Shown piece by piece: positions 25,451 to 34,234 of a DNA stretch of 64,000 bases (positions are counted from its first letter, which is position 1; each line of letters starts with the position of its first letter). The position numbers and the translations under genes were made by a program. The notes beneath the pieces were generated by a model. It was not told where the DNA came from, did not search any database, and saw only the letters and a program-made list of their open reading frames with translations. Origin of the DNA: Chitinophaga flava (GTDB lineage Bacteria; Bacteroidota; Bacteroidia; Chitinophagales; Chitinophagaceae); contig NZ_QFFJ01000001.1 of NCBI RefSeq assembly GCF_003308995.1, positions 3,844,001 through 3,908,000 on the forward strand, read 5' to 3'.

Positions 25451-27655
25451 ATGAGAAAATTTCTATTCATCCTTTTACTCGCAGCTTCTCAAGGCAGTTG
25501 GGTACACGCACAAAGTGTTCATTCACAGATACCTATAACGAGACAAGGGATACATGACAACATCGACAAGGAACAAGCAGCTGCCGCAAAATTCGATGGT
25601 AAAGCGGATGATTTTGTAAAAGTGTCTGAAGATCAGACAATTAACCTGCAAGTGACCAATGCCCTCATGAAGCAGGTAGATGATATGCAATCATCTATAG
25701 AAGCCGACGGAGCGCTTGATCATCGTCTGAAAGTAAAATATCTCACCGGTCTTTATTCGGTGCTGAGAGACTATAATGTTAAAAGAGCCAGAGGCCGTAT
25801 TGAACCGGAAGAAGCTCCGGCCATCATTACCGCCTACCGCGACATGATGCATGCCGATATCGGTGGTAAAAGCATCGCTCCCTACATCAAAAATCTCTCT
25901 TTCGAAGGATCAGAGCGTATTATCGAAGTATTTCACGACAATCCGGGCTATACCGAAGCTAAAGGCGACGTATTCACCAAATATGCCTTCAATAATCTGG
26001 ATACCGTAATGCCCAAGCTGCAGGACTATCTGCACTACCCGGGCGTTGACTCAATCGTGGCGGCCGTAGCACGTAAATACCCCAATCAGGTATTGACCTA
26101 TGCTACTTCCTATACGCCGATGGCCAATGTCATCAAAAGAAATCCGGACCCGATCGTACAACAGATCGTCCGTATCGGTCAATCTTCCCAGAGTACCAAA
26201 ATCCTGCCTTTCATCGATGAGCTGATGGCTGGTAACACCACGGTGGAGAAACTGGAGAAAATAGTATCAAACGATTACCAGTATTACAAACAAATGGTGA
26301 AGGCCACCATCGCGCTGCAGAAACGCAAAAATGAAGGACTGTCTACCTACGGTATGAAAGCCATGATGGAAAACATGCAGGCCAAATCACTGCTGTATAT
26401 CCGCGAGGTGAACGATCTGCACGAAGAACCCGCCAACGTGCGCTTCCGTATCGTGAAGGAATTCACTCCTGAAGAGCTATACTACCTGATCATCAACGGT
26501 CAGGAAGAACTGTTTACTTCCAGCTATACCAATCATAACAATGCCGGTTTGTATGACCAGATGATGGTACGTATGAAACCTCCTCGTGGCGATAGTTTAC
26601 TGATGATGGTCAACTTCGACCGCTTCAAGAAATTTATCGCGATGGCAGCGGGTTTCAATACCCTGGACAACTTCCTGAAATCTATGGCGCCTGAAAACGC
26701 CAACTACCTGATGCAGAAGTACGTGCAGAACCTGGAAAAAACAGAAGACCTGGAAGATGCGGTGGACGTGGCTAACTCCTTCGGTAGCATCCGGGATGAA
26801 AAACTGCTCAACTTCCTGAGAGCAGAAGTAAAGAAAAACCTGGCTTATGTAAGAAAACATAACGACAGAAGAGGTACCGTGATCTATCAATTGCTCAGCA
26901 GCCTCTTCGAAACAGAATCTGCCAAAGGTGAAAACGATTCTACCAAAGCGACTGACATCGCTGCTGAATTTTCACTGCCTCCGATCAATTACGTCGATCA
27001 CAGCGCCCTGCAAAGCGATAGTGGCCGTGTATTCCAGCAGGTATTTTTCTATGGAGATAAAGACGGACAGGAATCTTTCGCCAGCTTCATGACCAACTTC
27101 CCGTCATCAGAATGGAAAGTGGTGAAGAACAAGTATTATGCAACCATCACTTCGCTGAAAGGCAAGCCCACCACCATCTACGCCAATCTGCCAATAGATG
27201 AACCTGGTGATAAGGAAGCCATCCAGCGACTGTCTGAATACCTGGACGAAAACGATATTCATCCTACCATCTTCATTCACCGTGGACACAGTTATCATAT
27301 CAACACTACACTGGAAAACCTGCAAAGTTCTGCCAAGATAGTAGTACTGGGTTCCTGCGGTGGTTACCACAACCTGGCTGTAGTACTGGAGAAATCACCG
27401 GAAGCGCATATCATCTCCTCCAAACAGGTAGGTACCCGCTTTGTAAACGAACCGATCATCCACAGCCTGGAAGATGTAGTTCGTTCCGGTAAAAATGTAG
27501 ACTGGGTAGTAATGTGGGCTCAGCTGGCCAAGAAGTTTGCACCAGATGCCCGTAATAAAGAGCTGTTCAGTGACTATGTGCCACCGCACAAAAACCTGGG
27601 CGCCATCTTCATCAAAGCATACAGACAAATTATGAAAGACAGCGGGAAGAAATAA
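25451..27655 (+). CDS. Large secreted protein of unknown family with a clan-CD-like His/Cys pair
   Basis: This 734-residue protein has a signal peptide (MRKFLFILLLAASQGSWVHA). I do not recognise the family. Residues about 30-500 look helical and charged, with no clear repeats. Near the C-terminus a predicted strand ends in TIFIHRGHSYH (His613) and, 23 residues later, a second strand ends in IVVLGSCGGYHN (Cys636). This is the strand-His then strand-Cys order of caspase-fold (clan CD) peptidases such as gingipain and CHAT proteins. The spacing is short for the clan. A TAAATTTG promoter box (25412-25419) precedes it. An in-frame TTG at 25424 is ignored, because the ATG at 25451 starts the signal peptide. 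It is monocistronic with its own terminator. Confidence 0.8.
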   Translation: MRKFLFILLLAASQGSWVHAQSVHSQIPITRQGIHDNIDKEQAAAAKFDGKADDFVKVSEDQTINLQVTNALMKQVDDMQSSIEADGALDHRLKVKYLTGLYSVLRDYNVKRARGRIEPEEAPAIITAYRDMMHADIGGKSIAPYIKNLSFEGSERIIEVFHDNPGYTEAKGDVFTKYAFNNLDTVMPKLQDYLHYPGVDSIVAAVARKYPNQVLTYATSYTPMANVIKRNPDPIVQQIVRIGQSSQSTKILPFIDELMAGNTTVEKLEKIVSNDYQYYKQMVKATIALQKRKNEGLSTYGMKAMMENMQAKSLLYIREVNDLHEEPANVRFRIVKEFTPEELYYLIINGQEELFTSSYTNHNNAGLYDQMMVRMKPPRGDSLLMMVNFDRFKKFIAMAAGFNTLDNFLKSMAPENANYLMQKYVQNLEKTEDLEDAVDVANSFGSIRDEKLLNFLRAEVKKNLAYVRKHNDRRGTVIYQLLSSLFETESAKGENDSTKATDIAAEFSLPPINYVDHSALQSDSGRVFQQVFFYGDKDGQESFASFMTNFPSSEWKVVKNKYYATITSLKGKPTTIYANLPIDEPGDKEAIQRLSEYLDENDIHPTIFIHRGHSYHINTTLENLQSSAKIVVLGSCGGYHNLAVVLEKSPEAHIISSKQVGTRFVNEPIIHSLEDVVRSGKNVDWVVMWAQLAKKFAPDARNKELFSDYVPPHKNLGAIFIKAYRQIMKDSGKK

Positions 27656-27681
27656 TTCCTGTAATGTCTGCTAAAGATAAC

Positions 27682-27716
27682 GAAGCCCGCCTGCTCTTGC
27701 CTGGCGGGCTTCTTTT
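27682..27716 (+). terminator. Intrinsic terminator
   Basis: GAAGCCCGCC (27682-27691) pairs perfectly with GGCGGGCTTC (27703-27712) around an 11-nt loop, followed by TTTT. It ends the 25451-27655 gene. Confidence 0.85.
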
Positions 27717-27803
27717 ATGTACTGCAGGCGCCGCTGGTAAAAGTCGCAGAAGCTTTTCGCATTTTTGTACTAGGTTTGTTATATAGTTTTAAACATCGAT
27801 CCC

Positions 27804-29564
27804 TTGGAAAATCTGGCCGTAAAGAAAGTATTTGATTTTAGTTTGTTACGACGCATCTTCACGTTCGCGGCGCCTTATAAACGGGCTTTATATCTGTCCA
27901 TGGTGATGACGGTGATTTTTGCGGTTATCTCCCCGCTAAGGCCCTATCTGATCCAGGTTACCGTAGATAAATACATTGCGAATCAGCTGACTCGTATGCT
28001 CGTAACCGTTACCATCGTGCAGATTGTTTTACTGCTGCTCGAAAGTGTTGTAAGGTTTTATTTCTCTTATCTCACCAACTGGCTGGGACAGTCTGTGGTA
28101 AAGGATCTGCGGGTGACCGTCTACAAAAAGATTATCCGCCTCAACCTGGCGTTTTTTGATAAAACACCGATCGGTACGCTCACCACCCGTACCGTGAATG
28201 ATATCGAAGCCATCAATGATGTGTTTTCGGAAGGTATTATTTCCATCGTATCTGACTTGCTGACGATCGTGGCCATCCTGGTGGTGATGTTTTTGGAAGA
28301 CTGGCGTTTGACGCTGGTCAGCCTTTCTCCGTTTCCAATATTGATTTTCGCGACTTATGTGTTTAAGGAGAGTGTCAACAAATCCTTTTACCGTGTCAGA
28401 AATGCGGTGTCTGCGCTGAATGCCTTTGTACAGGAACATCTCACCGGTATGGTGGTAGTACAGGCTTTTACAGCAGAGAAGCGGGAGTTTGCCCGTTTTA
28501 AGCATATCAACAAAGAGCACCGGAGAGCCAATATTGACGCCATTTTCGCTTACTCTGTGTTTTTCCCGGTGGTAGAAATCATCCTGGCTATTTCCCTGGG
28601 GCTGATGGTATGGTGGGGTTCCAACAAGGTGCTGAACTATGAAGTGACCCAGGGGGTAATGATTGCCTTTATCATGTACCTGAATATGTTGTTCCGTCCG
28701 CTGCGGATGCTGGCGGATAAGTTTAACACCCTGCAGATGGGCATGGTAGCCAGCGAGCGTGTGTTTAAGGTACTGGACAACCAGGACTATATCCCCGACA
28801 GGGGCCATCAGGCGGCAGACAAGATGCAGGGCGCCATTACATTTGATCATGTGTCTTTTGCTTATGTAGAAGACCGCTATGTGCTGAAGGATATTACTTT
28901 TCAGGCCAAACCAGGTGATACGATAGCCATTGTAGGGCACACCGGATCTGGTAAGACGACTATTATCAGCATCCTGAACAGGTTGTATGAAATCCAGAAG
29001 GGAAGCATTAAGATTGATGATATAGAACTACCGGCCTATTCCCTGGAGGCGCTGCGCAGCAAGATCGGGGTGGTATTGCAGGATGTGTTCCTGTTTTCCG
29101 GTTCCATCTACGATAACATCACGCTGCACAACAGTGCCATTACACGGGAGCAGGTGGAAGAGGCTTCAAAGCTGATCGGGATACATGATTTTATCATGCA
29201 GTTGCCCGGAGGCTATGATTATCAGGTGATGGAAAGGGGAAGTACCTTATCGTTGGGGCAGCGGCAGCTGATTTCCTTTGTGAGGGCGTTGTTGTACAAT
29301 CCGGCTATTCTGATACTGGATGAAGCGACCTCTTCTGTTGATACTGAGTCAGAGATGATGATACAAAATGCCATCGACAAGCTGATTGCCGACCGGACGG
29401 CGGTGATTATTGCGCACAGGTTGTCTACCATCAGTAAGGCGGATAAGATCATTGTGCTGGACAAGGGAGAAATCAAGGAGATGGGAACCCATGAGGAGCT
29501 GTTGAAGCTGGAAGGGTTTTATTTCAAGTTGCATAGTATGCAGTTTAATGCCAACAAAGTATAG
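27804..29564 (+). CDS. ABC exporter (fused permease and ATPase)
   Basis: This 586-residue half-transporter is of the MsbA/LmrA type. Six membrane helices span about 20-325, and the nucleotide-binding domain about 345-580. Motifs are Walker A GHTGSGKTT (about 379), the signature LSLGQRQLISFVRALL (about 481), Walker B ILILDEATSSVD and the H-loop IIAHRLST. The signature has Leu where most exporters have the first Gly, as in the LSVGQ/LSLGQ subgroup close to YheI and LmrC. The start is TTG at 27804. An in-frame stop lies at 27783 and there is no ATG until the second helix. A TAGGTTTG box lies at 27771-27778. The substrate is unknown (lipid or drug). Confidence 0.92.
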   Translation: MENLAVKKVFDFSLLRRIFTFAAPYKRALYLSMVMTVIFAVISPLRPYLIQVTVDKYIANQLTRMLVTVTIVQIVLLLLESVVRFYFSYLTNWLGQSVVKDLRVTVYKKIIRLNLAFFDKTPIGTLTTRTVNDIEAINDVFSEGIISIVSDLLTIVAILVVMFLEDWRLTLVSLSPFPILIFATYVFKESVNKSFYRVRNAVSALNAFVQEHLTGMVVVQAFTAEKREFARFKHINKEHRRANIDAIFAYSVFFPVVEIILAISLGLMVWWGSNKVLNYEVTQGVMIAFIMYLNMLFRPLRMLADKFNTLQMGMVASERVFKVLDNQDYIPDRGHQAADKMQGAITFDHVSFAYVEDRYVLKDITFQAKPGDTIAIVGHTGSGKTTIISILNRLYEIQKGSIKIDDIELPAYSLEALRSKIGVVLQDVFLFSGSIYDNITLHNSAITREQVEEASKLIGIHDFIMQLPGGYDYQVMERGSTLSLGQRQLISFVRALLYNPAILILDEATSSVDTESEMMIQNAIDKLIADRTAVIIAHRLSTISKADKIIVLDKGEIKEMGTHEELLKLEGFYFKLHSMQFNANKV

Positions 29565-29756
29565 TAGAGCAGGGGAGACTGCTGTAATGTTTCAGTACCA
29601 CAAATGATAAAAAAATATATATGGTAGATTGCTGGGAGAAGGATCAATTTTTATGTGCTTTTCCTGGGCAGCAGCGATGTTTTATTAGGGATATAAGCTG
29701 CTGGTTATCAATGTATATACAATATCTCCATAGTTTTTTGCATAGTCGCTGAATTT

Positions 29757-29780
29757 TTGAGATAAAAACGTTTATCTTTG
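29757..29780 (+). promoter_or_regulatory. Putative promoter of the atp operon
   Basis: TATCTTTG (29773-29780) is a perfect -7 box. TTTTTG ends at 29759, 13 nt upstream of it. Transcription would start near 29787, just before the GTG start of atpB at 29800. Confidence 0.55.
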
Positions 29781-29799
29781 CGCAAAATTTCAGAAAACG

Positions 29800-30951
29800 G
29801 TGATTTCTTTCAGTAAGTTCAAACATAGAATGGTAGCACTTGTGATGGTTTTAGGCCTTCACAGTTTTGGTAATTTTTCCTATGCAGCACACAATGAGGG
29901 CGGTACCGAGCCAGCAACTCATCAGGAAGCAGCAGCTGAAGAACCAAAAAAATTTGATGCTAAGGAAGTAATTCTCGGACACGTTAAGGACGCACATGAC
30001 TGGCATCTGTTCAGCATAGGCGAAACGCATGCGACCATTCCGCTGCCAGTGATTATTTATAATCCTACACGTGGACTTTCTGTATTTTCTTCTTCCCAGT
30101 TTCATCATGGTCATGAAGCACATGACGGTTACCGTCTGGTAAACGCTCACTATGTTCATGAGAAAGGACTGGACCCGGCTAAATATACAGACGGCAAGGT
30201 GATCGCAGTAGATGCGAACGACATGCCAACCGGCGAGGAGATCTACGATTTCTCTATTACCAAAAACATCACTTCTATGATCATTGCGGCTGTGCTGCTG
30301 ATCGTTCTGATGCTGAATGTAGCGAAGGCTTACCGCCTGCGTGGTTCCAAAAAAGCGCCTAAAGGCTTCCAGAGCCTGATAGAGCCGGTAATCATCTTCA
30401 TCCGTGATGAGGTGGTAAAACCAAATATTCCTGGTAAAGCTGAGAGATATACTCCGTTTATACTGACTATTTTCTTCTTCATCCTGATTAACAACCTGTT
30501 AGGTCTGTTACCTGGTTCTGCCAACGTAACCGGTAACATCGCTGTGACTACTGCGCTGGCTATCATCAGCTTTATAGCTACTATGTTCTCTACCAACAAA
30601 CATTTCTGGGGGCATATCTTTAATCCTCCTGTACCTGGAGGCGTGAAGGTTATCCTGGCTCCGGTAGAGCTGATCGGTGTGATTACCAAGCCGGTATCAC
30701 TGGCAATCAGGTTGTTTGCCAACATTCTGGCGGGTCACATCATCATCCTGAGTATTATTTCCCTGGTGTTCATCTTTGGATCTTTAAGCAAGGTGGCTGG
30801 TTATGGCTTCCTGCCGATAACTATCGCTTTCAACATCGTGATGATGATGCTGGAGCTGCTGGTTGCCTTTATCCAGGCCTTTATCTTTGCCAACCTGACA
30901 GCAGTTTTTATCGGCCAGGCAATGGAAGGCGGACATGATGATCACCACTAA
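29800..30951 (+). CDS. atpB: ATP synthase F0 subunit a
   Basis: This 383-residue integral membrane protein forms the proton path next to the c-ring. The C-terminal two thirds carry the subunit a helices, with the essential Arg in LAIRLFANILAGH and the conserved helix LLVAFIQAFIFANLTAVFIG. The N-terminal 150 residues are a periplasmic extension with a signal peptide, usual in Bacteroidota. The start is probably GTG at 29800 (MISFSKFKHRMVALVMVLGL), which supplies the basic n-region. An ATG at 29830 would leave a signal peptide without positive charge. It heads the atpBEFHA operon. Confidence 0.95.
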   Translation: MISFSKFKHRMVALVMVLGLHSFGNFSYAAHNEGGTEPATHQEAAAEEPKKFDAKEVILGHVKDAHDWHLFSIGETHATIPLPVIIYNPTRGLSVFSSSQFHHGHEAHDGYRLVNAHYVHEKGLDPAKYTDGKVIAVDANDMPTGEEIYDFSITKNITSMIIAAVLLIVLMLNVAKAYRLRGSKKAPKGFQSLIEPVIIFIRDEVVKPNIPGKAERYTPFILTIFFFILINNLLGLLPGSANVTGNIAVTTALAIISFIATMFSTNKHFWGHIFNPPVPGGVKVILAPVELIGVITKPVSLAIRLFANILAGHIIILSIISLVFIFGSLSKVAGYGFLPITIAFNIVMMMLELLVAFIQAFIFANLTAVFIGQAMEGGHDDHH

Positions 30952-30988
30952 TCAATCGTAATTTCTTAAATACAAATACATATTCATT

Positions 30989-31246
30989 ATGGCACTTTTG
31001 ACTGTATTATTGCAGGCTGCTGCAGTATCTGGTTTAGCTAAAGCTGGTGGCGCTGTAGGCGCTGGTATCGCTGCTATCGCTGCTGGTATCGGTGTGGGCA
31101 ACATTGGTAAAAGCGCTCTGGAGTCTATCGCTCGTCAACCAGAAGCTGCTAACGACATCCGTGCAAACATGATCCTGGCTGCTGCGCTGGTTGAGGGTGT
31201 TGCCCTCTTCGGTGTAATCGCTGGTCTGCTGGCGGTAGTTCTGTAA
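30989..31246 (+). CDS. atpE: ATP synthase F0 subunit c
   Basis: This 85-residue proteolipid is a hairpin of two hydrophobic helices around the polar loop GKSALESIARQPEAANDIR. The ion-binding carboxylate is Glu69 in AAALVEGVALFGV. The residues around it lack the Ser/Thr partner of Na+-type rings, so proton coupling is expected. Codon use is extremely biased, with many GCT Ala codons, in line with the high copy number of subunit c. A 9-bp hairpin follows in the gap before atpF. Confidence 0.96.
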   Translation: MALLTVLLQAAAVSGLAKAGGAVGAGIAAIAAGIGVGNIGKSALESIARQPEAANDIRANMILAAALVEGVALFGVIAGLLAVVL

Positions 31247-31258
31247 GCCAAACTTTTT

Positions 31259-31291
31259 ACTGCATCCGGAGCACAGGGCAATGGATGCAGT
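31259..31291 (+). promoter_or_regulatory. Hairpin in the atpE-atpF gap
   Basis: ACTGCATCC (31259-31267) pairs perfectly with GGATGCAGT (31283-31291) around a 15-nt loop, just after the atpE stop. The following sequence is T-rich but has no clean T-run. It could protect the atpE end of a processed message or partly terminate, which would raise atpE relative to downstream genes. Confidence 0.5.
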
Positions 31292-31391
31292 AATCTTTCA
31301 TTTGGCCATTGGATTATTAAGAGATGGGTTGATTTCCGTCACTTCCTGAAACCGATAAATATCAAATCAAAATAAATAAAATTCATATAAC

Positions 31392-31886
31392 ATGGATCTG
31401 TTGATACCCGCGTTGGGCTTGTTTCTTATCTCATTCGTCATTTTCATCATCGTATTTCTGATCCTGAAAAAATTTGCATGGACTCCGATCCTGGCAGTTT
31501 TGAAAGAAAGGGAAGGCTCTATCGCAGATTCCATTGCCTCCGCTGAAAGAGTGAAGGAAGAGATGGCGCAGATGAAAGCTGAGCACGAGCATGTACTGGC
31601 TGAAGCTAAAGCTGAAAGAAGCAAAATCCTGAAAGAGGCGAAAGACGCGAAAGATGTTATCATCAGCGAGGCGAAAGCACAGGCGCAGGCAGAAGCCAAA
31701 AAAATCATCAGCGAAGCTTATACAGCGATTGAAAATCAAAAACTGGCAGCGCTGACTGATGTGAAAAACCAGGTAGGTGCGCTTGTAATTGAAGTGGCTG
31801 AGAAAGTGTTGAGAAGAGAACTGGCTGATAAAACAGCTCAGGAATCTTACGTGAAACAACTGGCTGGAGAAATTAAACTGAATTAA
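31392..31886 (+). CDS. atpF: ATP synthase F0 subunit b
   Basis: This 164-residue stator subunit has one N-terminal membrane helix (LGLFLISFVIFIIVFLIL, about 9-26) and a long charged, Ala-rich coiled coil (about 40-150, with AEAKAERSKILKEAKDAKD), which reaches up to F1. Length is normal. It lies between atpE and atpH in the standard order. A 145-bp gap separates it from atpE and a 60-bp gap with a hairpin from atpH. Confidence 0.95.
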   Translation: MDLLIPALGLFLISFVIFIIVFLILKKFAWTPILAVLKEREGSIADSIASAERVKEEMAQMKAEHEHVLAEAKAERSKILKEAKDAKDVIISEAKAQAQAEAKKIISEAYTAIENQKLAALTDVKNQVGALVIEVAEKVLRRELADKTAQESYVKQLAGEIKLN

Positions 31887-31899
31887 GATATTAACTGTT

Positions 31900-31923
31900 G
31901 GCCTTCGGTATCTGCCGGAGGCC
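31900..31923 (+). repeat. Small hairpin in the atpF-atpH gap
   Basis: GGCCTTCGG (31900-31908) pairs with CCGGAGGCC (31915-31923) with one G-T pair and a 6-nt loop. There is no T-run, so it is probably not a full terminator. It may set message stability between the stator genes. Confidence 0.45.
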
Positions 31924-31946
31924 GACGGCTAAAAGCTATAAGCTAT

Positions 31947-32507
31947 ATGCAGAATCCCCGTTTAGCATCTAGGTATGCAAAATCATTGATAGACCTGGTT
32001 CAGGAAAAGGGCCAGCTGGAAGCGGTGCATAACGACATGCTGTTCCTGCAGCAACTGGTGAAATCCAACCGCGATGTGGTGAATTTGCTCAAAAGCCCGA
32101 TTATCAAGGCTGATAAAAAGCAGAAAATCATGGCGGCCATCCTGGAAGGTAGAGTAAATGCTACCACCCTGGCTTTCATCAACCTGCTGATCAATAAAAC
32201 ACGTGAAAGCTGCCTGCCCGAAATGGCGGTAGAATTCACCCGTCAGTACAATGTCATCAAAAACATCAGTATTGTAAAAATTACTACAGCTGTAACACTG
32301 GACAACGCTACTCTGGAAACAATCCGTCAGAAAGTGGCCAGCGAGGTTCCGCAGCAGGTGCAACTGGAAACAGCTGTAAACGAAGAGCTGATTGGTGGTT
32401 TTGTACTCGAAGCAAACGACAAGCTGTTTGATGCTTCCGTTGCCCGCGATCTGCACGATATCAAAAAACAATTCAGCAAGAATATTTACGTATCCGCAAT
32501 ACGTTAA
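31947..32507 (+). CDS. atpH: ATP synthase F1 subunit delta
   Basis: This 186-residue delta subunit (OSCP-like) links the stator to the F1 head. It starts with the usual RLASRYAKSLIDLVQEKGQ helix, and its C-terminal domain has the conserved block GGFVLEANDKLFDASVARDL. Length is normal. It sits between atpF and atpA as in most bacterial operons. Confidence 0.94.
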   Translation: MQNPRLASRYAKSLIDLVQEKGQLEAVHNDMLFLQQLVKSNRDVVNLLKSPIIKADKKQKIMAAILEGRVNATTLAFINLLINKTRESCLPEMAVEFTRQYNVIKNISIVKITTAVTLDNATLETIRQKVASEVPQQVQLETAVNEELIGGFVLEANDKLFDASVARDLHDIKKQFSKNIYVSAIR

Positions 32508-32589
32508 TTAAAAACAGCAGCCGCTGCGTACACGCAAAGCTGTTGTCGTTATATAAACTTTTCTAACGACTTTTTTTAAAATCATAATT

Positions 32590-34167
32590 ATGGTTGATAT
32601 TAAACCTGATGAAATTTCGGCGATATTACGCCAGCAGTTAAGCAACTTCAATGCTACTGCCGATCTCGAAGAGGTAGGCACAGTATTGTCGGTGGGTGAT
32701 GGTATCGCCCGCATCTACGGTTTGGGTAATGTGCGTTATGGTGAACTGGTTGAATTCGGCAATGGCGTAAAAGCAATTGCATTGAACCTGGAAGAAGATA
32801 ACGTAGGTGTGGTTTTGATGGGTGGATCTCAGGACATTAAAGAAGGAGATAAAGTACGTCGTACCGGTAAAATCGCTTCCATCAACGTGGGCGAAGGCAT
32901 GGTAGGACGTGTGGTAAATACACTGGGCGAACCAATCGATGGTAAAGGCCCTATCACTGGTCAGCTGTATGAAATGCCACTGGAGCGTAAAGCACCAGGT
33001 GTACTGTACCGCGAACCAGTTAAAGAACCACTGCAGACTGGTATCAAAGCGATCGATGCGATGATTCCTATCGGCCGTGGTCAGCGTGAGCTGGTAATCG
33101 GTGACCGTCAGACAGGTAAAACTGCTATCTGTATCGATACCATCATCAACCAGAAAGAATTTTATGAAGCAGGTAAACCTGTGTTCTGCATATACGTAGC
33201 TGTAGGTCAGAAAGCATCTACCGTTGCGGGTGTAATGAAAACTTTACAGGAAGCTGGTGCAATGGCTTACACTGTAATCGTTGCTGCTTCTGCATCTGAA
33301 CCAGCTCCGCTGCAGTTCTACGCTCCATTTGCCGGTGCTGCTATCGGTGAGTTCTTCCGTGACAGCGGCCGTCCAGCCCTGATCGTATACGATGATCTGT
33401 CTAAACAGGCCGTTGCTTACCGTGAGGTGTCCCTGCTGCTGAAACGTCCTCCTGGTCGTGAAGCTTATCCTGGTGACGTATTCTACCTGCATAGCCGTCT
33501 GCTCGAGCGTGCTGCGAAAATCATCAACAACGATGAGATCGCAAAACAAATGAACGATCTGCCTGAGTCTATCAAACATCTGGTAAAAGGTGGTGGTTCC
33601 CTCACTGCATTGCCGATCATCGAAACACAGGCATCTGACGTATCTGCGTACATCCCTACCAACGTAATCTCCATCACCGATGGTCAGATCTTCCTGGAAG
33701 GTAACCTGTTCAACGCCGGTGTACGTCCTGCGATCAACGTAGGTATCTCCGTAAGCCGCGTGGGTGGTAACGCTCAGATCAAATCCATGAAATCTGTATC
33801 CGGTACCCTGAAACTCGACCAGGCTCAATACCGCGAAATGGAGGCCTTCTCCAAATTCGGTGGTGACCTGGATGCTGCTACCAAAGCAGTTATCGACAAA
33901 GGTGCCCGTAACGTGGAAATCCTGAAACAAGCACAGTTCAGCCCGCTGCCTGTAGAAAAACAAGTTGCCATCATCTACCTGGGTACCAAAGGTCTCCTGC
34001 GTGATGTTCCGGTTAAACAAGTTCGCGCTTTCGAAGAAGCTTTCCTGAATGAAATGCAGGTTCGCTTACCAGAAGTACTGGCCGAATTCAAAAGCGGTAA
34101 ACTGTCTGAAGAAGGCACCAAGAAAATGGTTACCCTGGCTAATGAACTGAAACCAAGGTTCGTTTAA
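32590..34167 (+). CDS. atpA: ATP synthase F1 subunit alpha
   Basis: This 525-residue subunit of the catalytic F1 hexamer is the non-catalytic nucleotide-binding chain. The P-loop is GDRQTGKT (about 172-179). The alpha signature PAINVGISVSRVGGNAQ is present. Codon use is highly biased, as in atpE. The gene is followed by a perfect terminator at 34194-34226 rather than by atpG (gamma), which normally comes next. The gamma, beta and epsilon genes must lie elsewhere in the genome. Confidence 0.97.
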   Translation: MVDIKPDEISAILRQQLSNFNATADLEEVGTVLSVGDGIARIYGLGNVRYGELVEFGNGVKAIALNLEEDNVGVVLMGGSQDIKEGDKVRRTGKIASINVGEGMVGRVVNTLGEPIDGKGPITGQLYEMPLERKAPGVLYREPVKEPLQTGIKAIDAMIPIGRGQRELVIGDRQTGKTAICIDTIINQKEFYEAGKPVFCIYVAVGQKASTVAGVMKTLQEAGAMAYTVIVAASASEPAPLQFYAPFAGAAIGEFFRDSGRPALIVYDDLSKQAVAYREVSLLLKRPPGREAYPGDVFYLHSRLLERAAKIINNDEIAKQMNDLPESIKHLVKGGGSLTALPIIETQASDVSAYIPTNVISITDGQIFLEGNLFNAGVRPAINVGISVSRVGGNAQIKSMKSVSGTLKLDQAQYREMEAFSKFGGDLDAATKAVIDKGARNVEILKQAQFSPLPVEKQVAIIYLGTKGLLRDVPVKQVRAFEEAFLNEMQVRLPEVLAEFKSGKLSEEGTKKMVTLANELKPRFV

Positions 34168-34193
34168 GATCGTAATTAGCTATTTTTTATAAT

Positions 34194-34234
34194 AGAAGCC
34201 TCTGCCGGTTCATGGCAGAGGCTTCTTTATTTAT
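34194..34234 (+). terminator. Intrinsic terminator of the atp operon
   Basis: AGAAGCCTCTGCC (34194-34206) pairs perfectly with GGCAGAGGCTTCT (34214-34226) around a 7-nt loop, followed by TTATTTAT. Confidence 0.9.

Noticed and set aside
29669..29703. CAGCAGC/GCTGCTG inverted repeat before atpB
   Set aside because: Only 7 bp with a 21-nt loop and no T-run; likely chance or at most a weak structure.
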